Source of the DNA: an uncultured Bacteroidaceae bacterium
GTDB lineage: Bacteria > Bacteroidota > Bacteroidia > Bacteroidales > Bacteroidaceae
NCBI GenBank assembly: GCA_905236065.1
Contig: CAJONZ010000088.1
Location: 1 to 39,642 of the forward strand
Direction: 5' to 3'
Length of the DNA: 39,642 bases
Part shown: positions 10,701-17,359 of the stretch, in pieces
Numbering within the stretch: position 1 is the stretch's first letter
Layout of the letters: each line of letters opens with the position of its first letter
Notes under the pieces: generated by a model
What the model was told of the DNA's origin: nothing
What the model saw: the letters and a program-made list of their open reading frames with translations, nothing else
The model's database searches: none
Position numbers and translations under genes: made by a program

Positions 10701-12222
10701 GTGGGTTATCACCTTTGGACAGGCACCCCGTCAGACTTATCCTTACACGTGGGACTTCACGAAATATTACGAGACAACAGCCGATTATATAGGTGCTTAT
10801 AACACCTGGTCAAGGGATGTTAAGACCCATTCGATTCTGTATAATAATTACAACACCAACATTTACGCCTCGTATTATGTGGAGGGAGCCCAGTTGCCCA
10901 GTTATAATCTGTGGAAGAAGAAAGGCAACGGCCTGTTGCCAGAGACGGATGGCTTGGGCTTTGTCCTGAATGCTGATGATAATGACGAGAGCGATGCTTC
11001 CACAAAAGACAATGATGCCACCTTGGCATTGAAAATGGAGAATACGGTGGCCGATGCAGGTGTCAGGGCCTCGGCAGGTAATACATGGAGGGCAGATGGC
11101 TATTTGAGCATCGGAGCCGGTGGAAAGATAATTGTGCCCAAACCGGGGGCAAGTTACGATGACTATTATATATATATAAGGTGTAGCACGGAACCATCAG
11201 CGGTCACGAATACCCTTAAAATCACCAGTGAAAATGCTACCGCAAACAGCACTTATTACGATGTTGCCGAAGACGTTGACGACGATGGCACCGATCAATA
11301 CAAATATCGCTTTACGGATAATGAAAATGCCGAGTTGACTTTCTCCGCAGATACAAAAGTCTATGCCATTGGTGTGACGAATATTTTCAAGCAGATGACT
11401 CCTATTGGTGACAAGGCATGGGCAACGGAGAGCCGCCGTCGGCCTATCGACCATGCGCTCACGGGCTATCTGACTACGAATCCGACAGGAGCATACGCCA
11501 GCATCGAGAGTGCGACGAATCCTACCTATACCTCTAATGGAAAAATCGCCAACATCAAGATTAATGACCGACGTTATGTAGTGCCGGCAAAGAATGGCGT
11601 GATTCTGAAGCAGACAACAAGTTTGTTAAACAACACGGGCTACTCAGTTCCGCTTTTTGTTCCTGCCGTCACAACGGCAGAGGATGGGGCCGCTGACTTC
11701 ACGGGCAATATGTTGATGGCCAATCTTGAAGAACGTACGCTGACCCAAGAGAAGGAAACAGGTGTGCTGGATGACGACGAAGATGCCATTGACGACACAG
11801 GCAGTTTTTCTGGCGATTACACCCGCTTCATCCTCTCTAAGACTTATATGACCTGGACCCAGGTGGATGATGCTGCTGCCACCCCTGATGCAGGCAACCA
11901 TGCGGGAGCCGACGCCGCCTTCTATCGGCTGCACATCTATGGCGATGGAAAGGATGTCATGGCGGCCAACAAGGCTTACCTCCTGCTGCCTACCAACAAA
12001 GTGCCTAAGGCATTGTGGGACGACACGTCCGCCCCTGCCCCTCGCCGCTATGTCGGCATTGTGGGCGAGAGCGAGGTTACAGGCATCGAGGACCATTGGG
12101 TCGACGATACGCAGCCCGCCGACGAAAAACTCTTCAACCTCAACGGCCAGCAGCTCAATCCCGACCGTCCCCTTTCGCCCGGCGTTTATATCCGGGGCGG
12201 CAAGAAAGTGCTGATAAAATAG
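4717..12222 (+). CDS. Giant secreted multidomain surface protein (2501 residues), adhesin-like
   Basis: Predicted exported protein of roughly 270 kDa. The N-terminal hydrophobic segment ends at VWAET and lacks a lipobox, suggesting signal peptidase I. Next comes a beta-rich domain with a DYNNPNTAYG motif (about residues 40-205) reminiscent of DNRLRE/CBM96-type modules. A carbohydrate-binding-like segment follows (EAENITG...LPAGYYKVWG, about 285-405), then a Big2-like immunoglobulin fold (about 410-490, VNPTTGEVTGVHNGTAILRA). A second Big2-like stretch lies near 1480-1515 (IDENGVLTVVGAAYLTV). Modules starting with a WDF motif recur near residues 1155, 1624 and 2012. The C-terminus (LFNLNGQQL...GVYIRGGKKVLIK) is the short terminal motif common on Bacteroidales secreted proteins. 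Domain names come from motif reading only; no enzyme active site was recognised. It is the fourth gene of the operon. The alternative start is the ATG at 4720. Confidence 0.85.
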   Translation: MMNVKTNIIYLRSVLLLLLMMVAGKGDVWAETTSATVLMTYVDYNNPNTAYGVITGDDVAEAGYNVVNDGYVGFGNTRWNVNYITYLQVDASSVEAGEITRVTLSFKGSGSAASPKNRASVYGAGYNNSTWSSTMTYNTADKSITPVGFTYTTTSARYDSFEDVTLDITEAFLEDGDKKATIIVYETAADHSYIKNPVVTVEYTPYYNYTVQSSLGTAIQTGSQLKGSTISYHYPEFELNAGKLYQAAKQVDNPWYGKSFSLTTNNQTETVSYSEAVSDVVYYKEAENITGANVQSGSNADIRCSGGKGAAFTNDTKMTTLPAGYYKVWGQVWGNAATTFNIAAPQNVAGNIVFQNVWTQATTGSLTEREASFQMESGDVLIRAGGDKNHMLDAVYIKALFAFKTGGSEVGKGATHTYDSGDIYGHDGTVTYEIRNADNTQVHTGPNHVATVNPTTGEVTGVHNGTAILRAKKTIDAEYHTDHLITVTGGSWASSTWSPETPGANDAETFTFTGAGEGLHSTTSKSGRIEVEFGNAAEARTVETVVGKYALYAFDGNGYSHTLASFGIPSMGTYYVLKPTTSGSIKIHGLMSDNDSIRLVDATGKVLERIAVDDADINVWKDYSFNTLLVGGNTYYIYARTGWMGSDEIKKTPTLYLNSLTFTPMEGTTISLIDQSLLFTAETNANRNQLDRTIPGFKLTFGGGDGVKYTGGGFFVVRNAEASSESQNGQFTITPRIADADKNDVTFTSVTLNTGAKPSGVGDNPGIYIYKENNALVFNNKTVAHAQNNTYDLTGQDIHELTIKLKGEASAKTLGFHLNSITFKYTVTGGKSLDTSKGEVELKLANENFLYGYEGKTVDDDLYFKSPIAFDGDISVTPADADGNTGLVKVLDVLDSKGKGNALIHFGTNVQKYASGVNEGKVESFDDYKINVKRGVYEFTAAFAETPYFKAATAKTRVYSRDYEETPEKVLNKDESYTVPVGAGLFFALTATSASGTEIIELTNVVNTSATANGERFLTTAVSDGSVTITNRGDQPITITKIEVYRKQGILNIDYAGQGMDGNVFFFGQNYTPSFTITGEDGISDKYKATGTYSITKSLSGVTLPVASTGTLNVSEDADQGYVDVTLTVEPLDGQEKDYAPISKTIRLYVIEGMWDFREYKSWHHRLLFGSAGWYGGYTEYNQLRDTEDFEYFIQNDGEPLILTLGLESRYKMRMTWAKNNGDGRLHLFGQGSNEQNKARYGHGGILRVPVQKGMLVEINAYSNGNYSEMDLEGLNDEKNVALVNHFEVHENATSQFFIANRDGYFDIIDPSYNLDLYINYIKVSAKMVFRYGEETFISPRGTPGNPDTFENPIVNKGDGGTTFTFTKTASAPADLVTSINAEGVATLRSAAEGYYTVNVDGAGSGLLAGKSASYTAHVVTMTTTSVTTMVSTSSQTFDLKDRVSISLGAGETITNEYAKSKVTFSLDKNDEYLRGVSTIDENGVLTVVGAAYLTVTATLGTISKDFNVIINGAGIVDKSPVVYSNATSYTVKTIGDFWGDPYKVTDFSFDKARMLAGIKGDLTGVTLEGPVWQNNNYELKINLPGNGKGGIVPIYIQYKHQATGDVVYRDSAVLTVAYQEKVWDFDKNLIGELSDWWPSSSRLIASKTGDWETTATFDEPTDDDDPNATTPGGHTDTHDWKFVRKMGRTHPESSIIYYYNHSVAGINALVIPSTEGLKISSTKSGKQMGVEMMSTRKVRDGYERGYAEANTPYDCRNLMLLRGGRFVVPKVKPGQWIEVRWTRHQEDMAERLTMENLCDVEGKYISEIYKIGNCFYNLPWSTSTYMFQVAPEGTDKGDGTTVTLDEDGCVDAVFEVADNIYISIQQIELHEPGWNYLSSMVTQLNGYVGAAPVEPEDGWTLDKDPLTDAPKLALHYVLDGENSLTLLPKQLQNAPNAPHEWNFEADPTFEDADLEFDKDLSNGAKLTYKNGWGKVRVTLTSYSQNLKYVANHKQWVITFGQAPRQTYPYTWDFTKYYETTADYIGAYNTWSRDVKTHSILYNNYNTNIYASYYVEGAQLPSYNLWKKKGNGLLPETDGLGFVLNADDNDESDASTKDNDATLALKMENTVADAGVRASAGNTWRADGYLSIGAGGKIIVPKPGASYDDYYIYIRCSTEPSAVTNTLKITSENATANSTYYDVAEDVDDDGTDQYKYRFTDNENAELTFSADTKVYAIGVTNIFKQMTPIGDKAWATESRRRPIDHALTGYLTTNPTGAYASIESATNPTYTSNGKIANIKINDRRYVVPAKNGVILKQTTSLLNNTGYSVPLFVPAVTTAEDGAADFTGNMLMANLEERTLTQEKETGVLDDDEDAIDDTGSFSGDYTRFILSKTYMTWTQVDDAAATPDAGNHAGADAAFYRLHIYGDGKDVMAANKAYLLLPTNKVPKALWDDTSAPAPRRYVGIVGESEVTGIEDHWVDDTQPADEKLFNLNGQQLNPDRPLSPGVYIRGGKKVLIK

Positions 12223-12234
12223 TTTTTTGGGGAG

Positions 12235-12297
12235 CTAGAAGTTCTAGAAAGACTAGAAATCCTAGATAGGCTAGAAAGGCTAGCCTGACTAGAAAAA
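12235..12297 (+). repeat. Seven-copy 9-bp tandem repeat, each unit starting CTAG
   Basis: Between the giant gene stop and the next ATG, units CTAGAAGTT, CTAGAAAGA, CTAGAAATC, CTAGATAGG, CTAGAAAGG, CTAGCCTGA and CTAGAAAAA follow each other without a break. CTAG recurs exactly every 9 bases while the other five positions drift, mostly as purines after CTAGA. A poly-A run then leads into the ATG at 12310. The array occupies almost the whole 87-base leader of the next gene. Confidence 0.93.
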
Positions 12298-12309
12298 AAA
12301 TAGAAAAAA

Positions 12310-13773
12310 ATGATGCAAAGACAAATCTTCATATTCTTCATTCTCGGCCTACTCTGTAGCTGTTCTGCAGAGCAGGCCACCGACACATTGCCTGCGGAGG
12401 CCGAACAGACGGCTGTATGTTTCGATGTGAGTCAGGTGGAGACCCGTGGCGGTTATATGGGAGAGCTTGACTTGGACGGACTAAAGAATCACACAAGCTT
12501 TGGTGTCTATGCCTACTATTCAGGACAGCAACTGTGGTCTGCCTACGCCACCTCCGCTACGGTCGCCGCAGGTAAGACGTGGCCCAACTTCCTGTACAAT
12601 CAGCGTGTCAGTTGGAATACCAGCAGCACCCAATGGTACTACGACCCCGTGAAATACTGGCCCAATGGTACAGGTACGACCGACGACACCCGCTGGATGG
12701 GCGAGAACATGGAGCGGGTCAGTTTCTTTGCCTATGCTCCCTTTGATGAACTGAAAATCAACACCGAGAATCTTTCCGTCCTCAACGACCCTTCTTCCAC
12801 ACCTTCCTATGGCATCAAGGCCATCAATGGTACAGGCCTGTCGGAGACAACGGCATACACGGAGAACTACTATGCCCCGACCGTTGATTACATCATGCCT
12901 GCCGACGGAACCGTGAAGAATGTGGACTTGCTATGGGCCACGCCCCACCTCGATTTGTTGAAGCCCTCGGTCAATGCAAAGATTCCATTCACCTTCCACC
13001 ATGCCCTTGCCGCCCTCCGGGTGATGGTGCAGCGTGTCTATAACGACGGCTTGCCCGGCGACGAGACGCAGAGCCCCGATAACGAGAACGATACACGTAT
13101 CTTCCTGAGCGGCCTGAAGCTGGTGCCCGATGGGGTGTCCTGGTATAAGGGCGGCACCCTGAACCTTGGCGATGGCCATTGGAGCAACTTCGTGACAGGC
13201 TCTGCCGTGGATGCGAACAAGGTTTTGACCTATTCGCCTTCCGACATGGACATCCGGCTTTCGGGTGCAGCTGTCGATTTGGCGACGGTCTTTGCCGGAG
13301 ATTATGATGCCGCCTTGATGAATGTACGCAACAACGAGTTCTTCAAATGGGACAAGAAATACAACGCTTCTGGTCTGCTTGACGATGCTGGTGAGGTGGT
13401 CGGTGTCATTGAAACGCCCCGTTTGGTCGGCAAATCGTCCAACACCTTCTTTTTCCTGCCTCAGACCGTGACGCTGACCCCCTACGTATCCTACTCGTTC
13501 GTGACCCGTGACGATGCCCTTGAACTCAACTACCTGACCGATGCGGATGAGGCGCACCGCTATACCCGCATTTATCATGAGAACATGGCGGGTAACACGC
13601 TCACCCTCAACATTGAGCCGGGCAAGAAATACACCCTTCTTTGCCTCATCGGTGTGGAGAGTGTAGAGTTTCTGGTCGTCAGTGTGGAAGACTGGGATTT
13701 CCCGCTTCGCTACACCACCAACGTCGGCACGTGGACAGAGACGGGAAAGGAAAAAACCTTAGATGAGGAATAA
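12310..13773 (+). CDS. Fimbrillin family (Mfa-like) lipoprotein
   Basis: 487-residue predicted lipoprotein; ATG codons at 12310 and 12313 are both usable. Lipobox LLCSC (Cys16 or Cys18), then VETRGGYMGELD with Arg46 as the candidate maturation site. Family signatures: SFGVYAYYS, PNFLYNQRVSW, YDPVKYWPNG, VSFFAYAPFD, NVDLLWATPH, FTFHHALAALRVMVQRV, and a C-terminal YTLLCLIGVESVEFLVVSVEDW. It is the closest in motif layout to the first operon gene (NF-YNQ, P-K-YWPN and a high similarity around the lipobox and EAEQT segment), suggesting duplication within the operon. It overlaps the next gene by 11 bases. Confidence 0.88.
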   Translation: MMQRQIFIFFILGLLCSCSAEQATDTLPAEAEQTAVCFDVSQVETRGGYMGELDLDGLKNHTSFGVYAYYSGQQLWSAYATSATVAAGKTWPNFLYNQRVSWNTSSTQWYYDPVKYWPNGTGTTDDTRWMGENMERVSFFAYAPFDELKINTENLSVLNDPSSTPSYGIKAINGTGLSETTAYTENYYAPTVDYIMPADGTVKNVDLLWATPHLDLLKPSVNAKIPFTFHHALAALRVMVQRVYNDGLPGDETQSPDNENDTRIFLSGLKLVPDGVSWYKGGTLNLGDGHWSNFVTGSAVDANKVLTYSPSDMDIRLSGAAVDLATVFAGDYDAALMNVRNNEFFKWDKKYNASGLLDDAGEVVGVIETPRLVGKSSNTFFFLPQTVTLTPYVSYSFVTRDDALELNYLTDADEAHRYTRIYHENMAGNTLTLNIEPGKKYTLLCLIGVESVEFLVVSVEDWDFPLRYTTNVGTWTETGKEKTLDEE

Positions 13774-16700
13774 TATGGTAAATCGTAAATACATTCTTTT
13801 CTTTTCAGTCTTGTTGCTATCGGCTTGTACCGACAAGCTGTTGGACGCATTCAATGCCGATGCCGAGGATTCGGAGGGCATGGCGTTCACCCTGAACGTG
13901 CGCGAGCAGAAAGACATGGCCTATGACTATGGCAGCACCCGTGCAGCCACAGGCGACTCCGAGGAGCTTGCCAACGAACTTTTTGGCGCACGTCCCCTTT
14001 CTGGTGAGAGTCAGGGCATTCAGCTCTACACCTTGCCCCTGCCCGTGATGGGCATCCACCCCGGCACCGTGGGACAGGGCGATCATAACAGCACCACCTT
14101 GGCCAGCCGTGCCACGGCGGCGGACATTGTCTCTGCGGGCAGTTCCCCCCTCAACTTCCACGACTCGCTGACCATTTGGGGCTACACCAATACCGGTTAT
14201 CAGCTTTACAAGCAGAACCTGGTCAAGAAGATACAGGGGTGGCGCACTTCCATCCACTGGCCCTACGGACAGGGGGAAACCATGCGCTTCTATGCCGTCT
14301 CGCCTTCGTTGGAGAATGTAGATATTCTGGTGGATAATTCCAATACAGTGGGCTATTCCGAGGCACCACAGCTCACCTACAAGGTGCCCGATGTTCCCAG
14401 CAAGGACGGCATCGACCAGCGTGACCTTTTGTTTGGCATGTCACAGGAAATCAGCATTGCCGCCGGCCCTCCCGGAAAGAATGGCGACGGTCAGGGCGAA
14501 TACGAGTCAACAGGTACCACGGAGAAAGAGCAACACCTGGGCGACGATGACAAGAAAATCAACTTGGACTTCCAACACCTGCTCACGGCCATCCGCTTTG
14601 CACAGGGAAAAATCCCCGTGGGGGTTCACATCAAGCAGATTAAGTTGGAGAATATCAAGAACCAAGGCACCTATCTGCCCGATGATGACGACGACGTGCT
14701 GATGCCTTGGCAGGTCGTGGCTGACAAGGGGCGTTGGAACGTCGAGTCCGCCACGGAGGGAAACTATACGCTGACCACCGACTGGACTTCGGAGCAATAT
14801 CAATACACGGCGTCGGTCAATCCAGACAATTCCTCCGAGCATGTCTATAAGAATGCGGGGGGGGAGAACGTCTATATTGACGGTGGGCAGATTCTCTTCC
14901 TCATGCCCCACAACATCACCGCTGCGGCAGAGTTGCTGGTCACCTGCGACGTAAAGATTTATGAACGCGATGCGAACGGCGACCTCCTGACCGACGGTTC
15001 CGGCCACTATATCGTGCAGAAAACCTGTTCCAACATTACGCTGAAAGCCAGTCTGCAAGGCTGTCGCTGGAAGAAAGGCTATACCATCACCTATTACCTG
15101 AGCGTCGGCAAGGTTTCGGAAGGCTACTACTTGTTGGCGGAGCCAGTGGCCGCCACCTCCAACAACCACGAGAGCAGCGACGTTCCCGTCTCCGGCTCGT
15201 TTACGATTCACAGCTACCGCAACTATCTGGACTACTCAGACAATGAGGCGGGCACCGATGTCTTCACGGCTGTACCCTGGCAGGTGACGGGCTTCTCCGA
15301 TGCTGAGGACGGAATTTATGACCCTGCAAACTGTCCTGCCTGGCTGACTTCCATCTCCGGTTTTGCCATGGAACCGGCCAAGAGCCCCATACCCGTCAAT
15401 GGTAGTGGTACGGGAATGAGCCAGCACGTCAGCTATCAATTGAAAAAGCAGGAAATTGTAGCTAGCAAAAGTCACACGACCATTCTGGATGCCAACCCTA
15501 CGGTGAGCAATTTTGACTTGTCCAATAAAATTCCTGACGGCACCTCCTCTGGCACATCCCGATCATCTCAGGAAACCGCCAACTGTTACATCGTCAATGC
15601 AAAAGGCAGCTACACTTTCCCGACAGTCTATGGTAACGCAATAGGCGGTAATCCGTCGCTTCTGGGTGATAGCCGTTTCAAGGACCATGAAGGGAACACA
15701 ATCACTTCTGCCTATATTTTTACCCAGACAAGCCATACGATATATGCCGACAAGGATGTTACCTCCGAGGTTGTTTCGGCTACAGACCAAACTGCCGGGT
15801 GGCGAGCCAAGCAGACCTTGGAAACCTTTTATGTCACGGGACCCAAACGGACGTATGCTGGGCTTGGGGAAAATGAAACCGCGAAAGACCCGATAGTCGA
15901 ACTCTTATGGCAGGACTATGCTTCGCAGATGTTTTCCTCCATGGCCTATAGCGAGGGAAACTATATTACTTTCACCGTTGCCAATCCTGCCCCCTGCAAT
16001 GCGGTCATTGCTTTGAAGGGGTATAAGGCAACCGTCACCACCACTACCAAATACAAAACTATATACGCAGAGGGTGAATCTGCCGCCGTGACGACGACAC
16101 CAAGCGTTTCCGACACGCCCGACATTCTTTGGACTTGGCACATTTGGGTGACCGACGAGGTCTATCCAAACTCGACTTCTGCAGATGTGGATTTGGAAAC
16201 CAACTATCCCTCCTACGCGAACGGAAGTAAGTTGGTGGCACTGAAAAACGCCGATGGAAGCAACGCGGGCATCAGCCTTATGCCCGTCAATCTGGGTTGG
16301 GTACCAGCTGACGATTCGTTCGGCAAGGTGGAACAGCGCAACATCTGGGTGGAGATTGCGCAGACGCAGCCCAGCGGAGATAAACAGAAAATCCACCTGT
16401 GCATTCACCAGGATGCCGTTCAGGAACTGATAACGGGCACCAGTACGGTCTATCAATGGGGCCGTCCTACCGCCTTGCCAACGGTGAAGACGGTGGCCGG
16501 CGACGACCGTACCATTTACAACAATGCAAGTTCGCCTGTGGCCATGTCCGATGGCAATTTCTCCAATGCTGCCGGAAGTTTCATGCACGACTTCCTGCAA
16601 CATCCCAATTCCCTGATGTACAACCTGGCTTCCAGCAATGCGTGGTGGAATCTCGCAAACGGTGAGCCTGCCTATTGGGCCGACGGTACGAAGACACTCT

Positions 16701-17116
16701 ACGACCCTTGTCCGCCAGATTTCCAGATGCCACCGAATACGCTGTTCCGTTTCTTCTCCAAGAAGGGGGCGGGCGACAACCTGATATCGAACACCGAGGC
16801 AAACCAGCTGAATCTCTGGGGCGATAACTGCTGTGCCGAGGGCAAGGGTGCCTATATCTATGCCCGGCCCAAGGAGACCAACCGCTACGGACAGACGGTT
16901 TTCATACCCTCTTCGGGCTATTGGAACGGTAACGTTGCCGGACTGATGAAAAGCCACTATCAGGAAGCCCTCAGTAGCTATTTGTGGACGACGGGAAAAG
17001 GTGTGTGTGTGTTGATGAAGCCCGTGTGCAACCAATACACGCACGATGCGTTCAAGTACGACCTTGTCCTGCCTTACAGCACTGCCATGCCCGTCCGCCC
17101 CATGAAGACGGAATAG
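13763..17116 (+). CDS. Large fimbrillin-like lipoprotein with FISUMP-like C-terminus, candidate tip adhesin
   Basis: 1117-residue predicted lipoprotein. Lipobox LLLSAC (Cys22), then DYGSTRAATGD with Arg60 as the candidate maturation site. The N-terminal half keeps degenerate fimbrillin signatures (WRTSIHWPYG, MRFYAVSP, QRDLLFGMSQ, LDFQHLLTAIRFAQG). The C-terminal 250 residues read YQWGRPTALP, then DPCPPDFQMPPNT, then TVFIPSSGYWNG and SSYLWTTGKG, which is the FISUMP (Fibrobacter succinogenes major paralogous) type pattern found at the end of some Bacteroidota fimbrial tip proteins. Last gene of the plus-strand operon; the start at 13763 overlaps the previous gene by 11 bases, and an ATG at 13775 would avoid that overlap. 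The tip role is inferred from size, position and C-terminal domain. Confidence 0.83.
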   Translation: MRNNMVNRKYILFFSVLLLSACTDKLLDAFNADAEDSEGMAFTLNVREQKDMAYDYGSTRAATGDSEELANELFGARPLSGESQGIQLYTLPLPVMGIHPGTVGQGDHNSTTLASRATAADIVSAGSSPLNFHDSLTIWGYTNTGYQLYKQNLVKKIQGWRTSIHWPYGQGETMRFYAVSPSLENVDILVDNSNTVGYSEAPQLTYKVPDVPSKDGIDQRDLLFGMSQEISIAAGPPGKNGDGQGEYESTGTTEKEQHLGDDDKKINLDFQHLLTAIRFAQGKIPVGVHIKQIKLENIKNQGTYLPDDDDDVLMPWQVVADKGRWNVESATEGNYTLTTDWTSEQYQYTASVNPDNSSEHVYKNAGGENVYIDGGQILFLMPHNITAAAELLVTCDVKIYERDANGDLLTDGSGHYIVQKTCSNITLKASLQGCRWKKGYTITYYLSVGKVSEGYYLLAEPVAATSNNHESSDVPVSGSFTIHSYRNYLDYSDNEAGTDVFTAVPWQVTGFSDAEDGIYDPANCPAWLTSISGFAMEPAKSPIPVNGSGTGMSQHVSYQLKKQEIVASKSHTTILDANPTVSNFDLSNKIPDGTSSGTSRSSQETANCYIVNAKGSYTFPTVYGNAIGGNPSLLGDSRFKDHEGNTITSAYIFTQTSHTIYADKDVTSEVVSATDQTAGWRAKQTLETFYVTGPKRTYAGLGENETAKDPIVELLWQDYASQMFSSMAYSEGNYITFTVANPAPCNAVIALKGYKATVTTTTKYKTIYAEGESAAVTTTPSVSDTPDILWTWHIWVTDEVYPNSTSADVDLETNYPSYANGSKLVALKNADGSNAGISLMPVNLGWVPADDSFGKVEQRNIWVEIAQTQPSGDKQKIHLCIHQDAVQELITGTSTVYQWGRPTALPTVKTVAGDDRTIYNNASSPVAMSDGNFSNAAGSFMHDFLQHPNSLMYNLASSNAWWNLANGEPAYWADGTKTLYDPCPPDFQMPPNTLFRFFSKKGAGDNLISNTEANQLNLWGDNCCAEGKGAYIYARPKETNRYGQTVFIPSSGYWNGNVAGLMKSHYQEALSSYLWTTGKGVCVLMKPVCNQYTHDAFKYDLVLPYSTAMPVRPMKTE

Positions 17117-17136
17117 TGCAGAACCACTTTCGTTTT

Positions 17137-17216
17137 CGTTCTTAACCGTTGAAGTCTCCGTTCTTAACCATTCGTCTCTCCGTTCTTAACTGTTGAGATT
17201 TCCGTTCTTAACCGTT
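17137..17216. repeat. Four-copy tandem array with exact 22-bp period
   Basis: The 14-mer CGTTCTTAACCGTT or a one-base variant starts at 17137, 17159, 17181 and 17203. The 8-base spacers are gaagtctc, cgtctctc and gagatttc. The array lies 20 bases beyond the stop of the last plus-strand fimbrillin gene, in the gap between convergent operons. Confidence 0.92.
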
Positions 17217-17245
17217 GCGAATGTGCTTCCGTACCATTCAGAAAT

Positions 17246-17283
17246 TGACGCAGAACTGTAGCGAAGAATACAGTTCTGCGTCA
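17246..17283. terminator. Perfect 15-bp hairpin between convergent operons, possible bidirectional terminator
   Basis: TGACGCAGAACTGTA (17246-17260), 8-base loop, TACAGTTCTGCGTCA (17269-17283). It lies between two converging gene ends, where a shared terminator is expected, but neither side has a clear T-run, so termination is inferred. The arms belong to the same repeat family as 17288-17332 and 36849-36940. Confidence 0.5.
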
Positions 17284-17287
17284 TCTT

Positions 17288-17332
17288 GAATAGAGTTCTG
17301 CGTCGTCTCCGATAGAGTTCTGCGTGAATTTT
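17288..17332 (-). repeat. Left copy of ~45-bp inverted repeat bracketing the minus-strand operon
   Basis: Two direct copies of ATAGAGTTCTGCGT (from 17289 and 17312) around a short spacer. The reverse complement of this segment matches 36850-36893 at 42 of 45 aligned positions (two substitutions and one single-base indel). Confidence 0.9.
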
Positions 17333-17359
17333 GCGTTTTCGCACTGCGGCTCCCTAACC

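Noticed and set aside
17137-17216. Possible CRISPR array
   Set aside because: Repeats are 14 bp and spacers only 8 bp, with no cas genes nearby; the geometry does not fit CRISPR.
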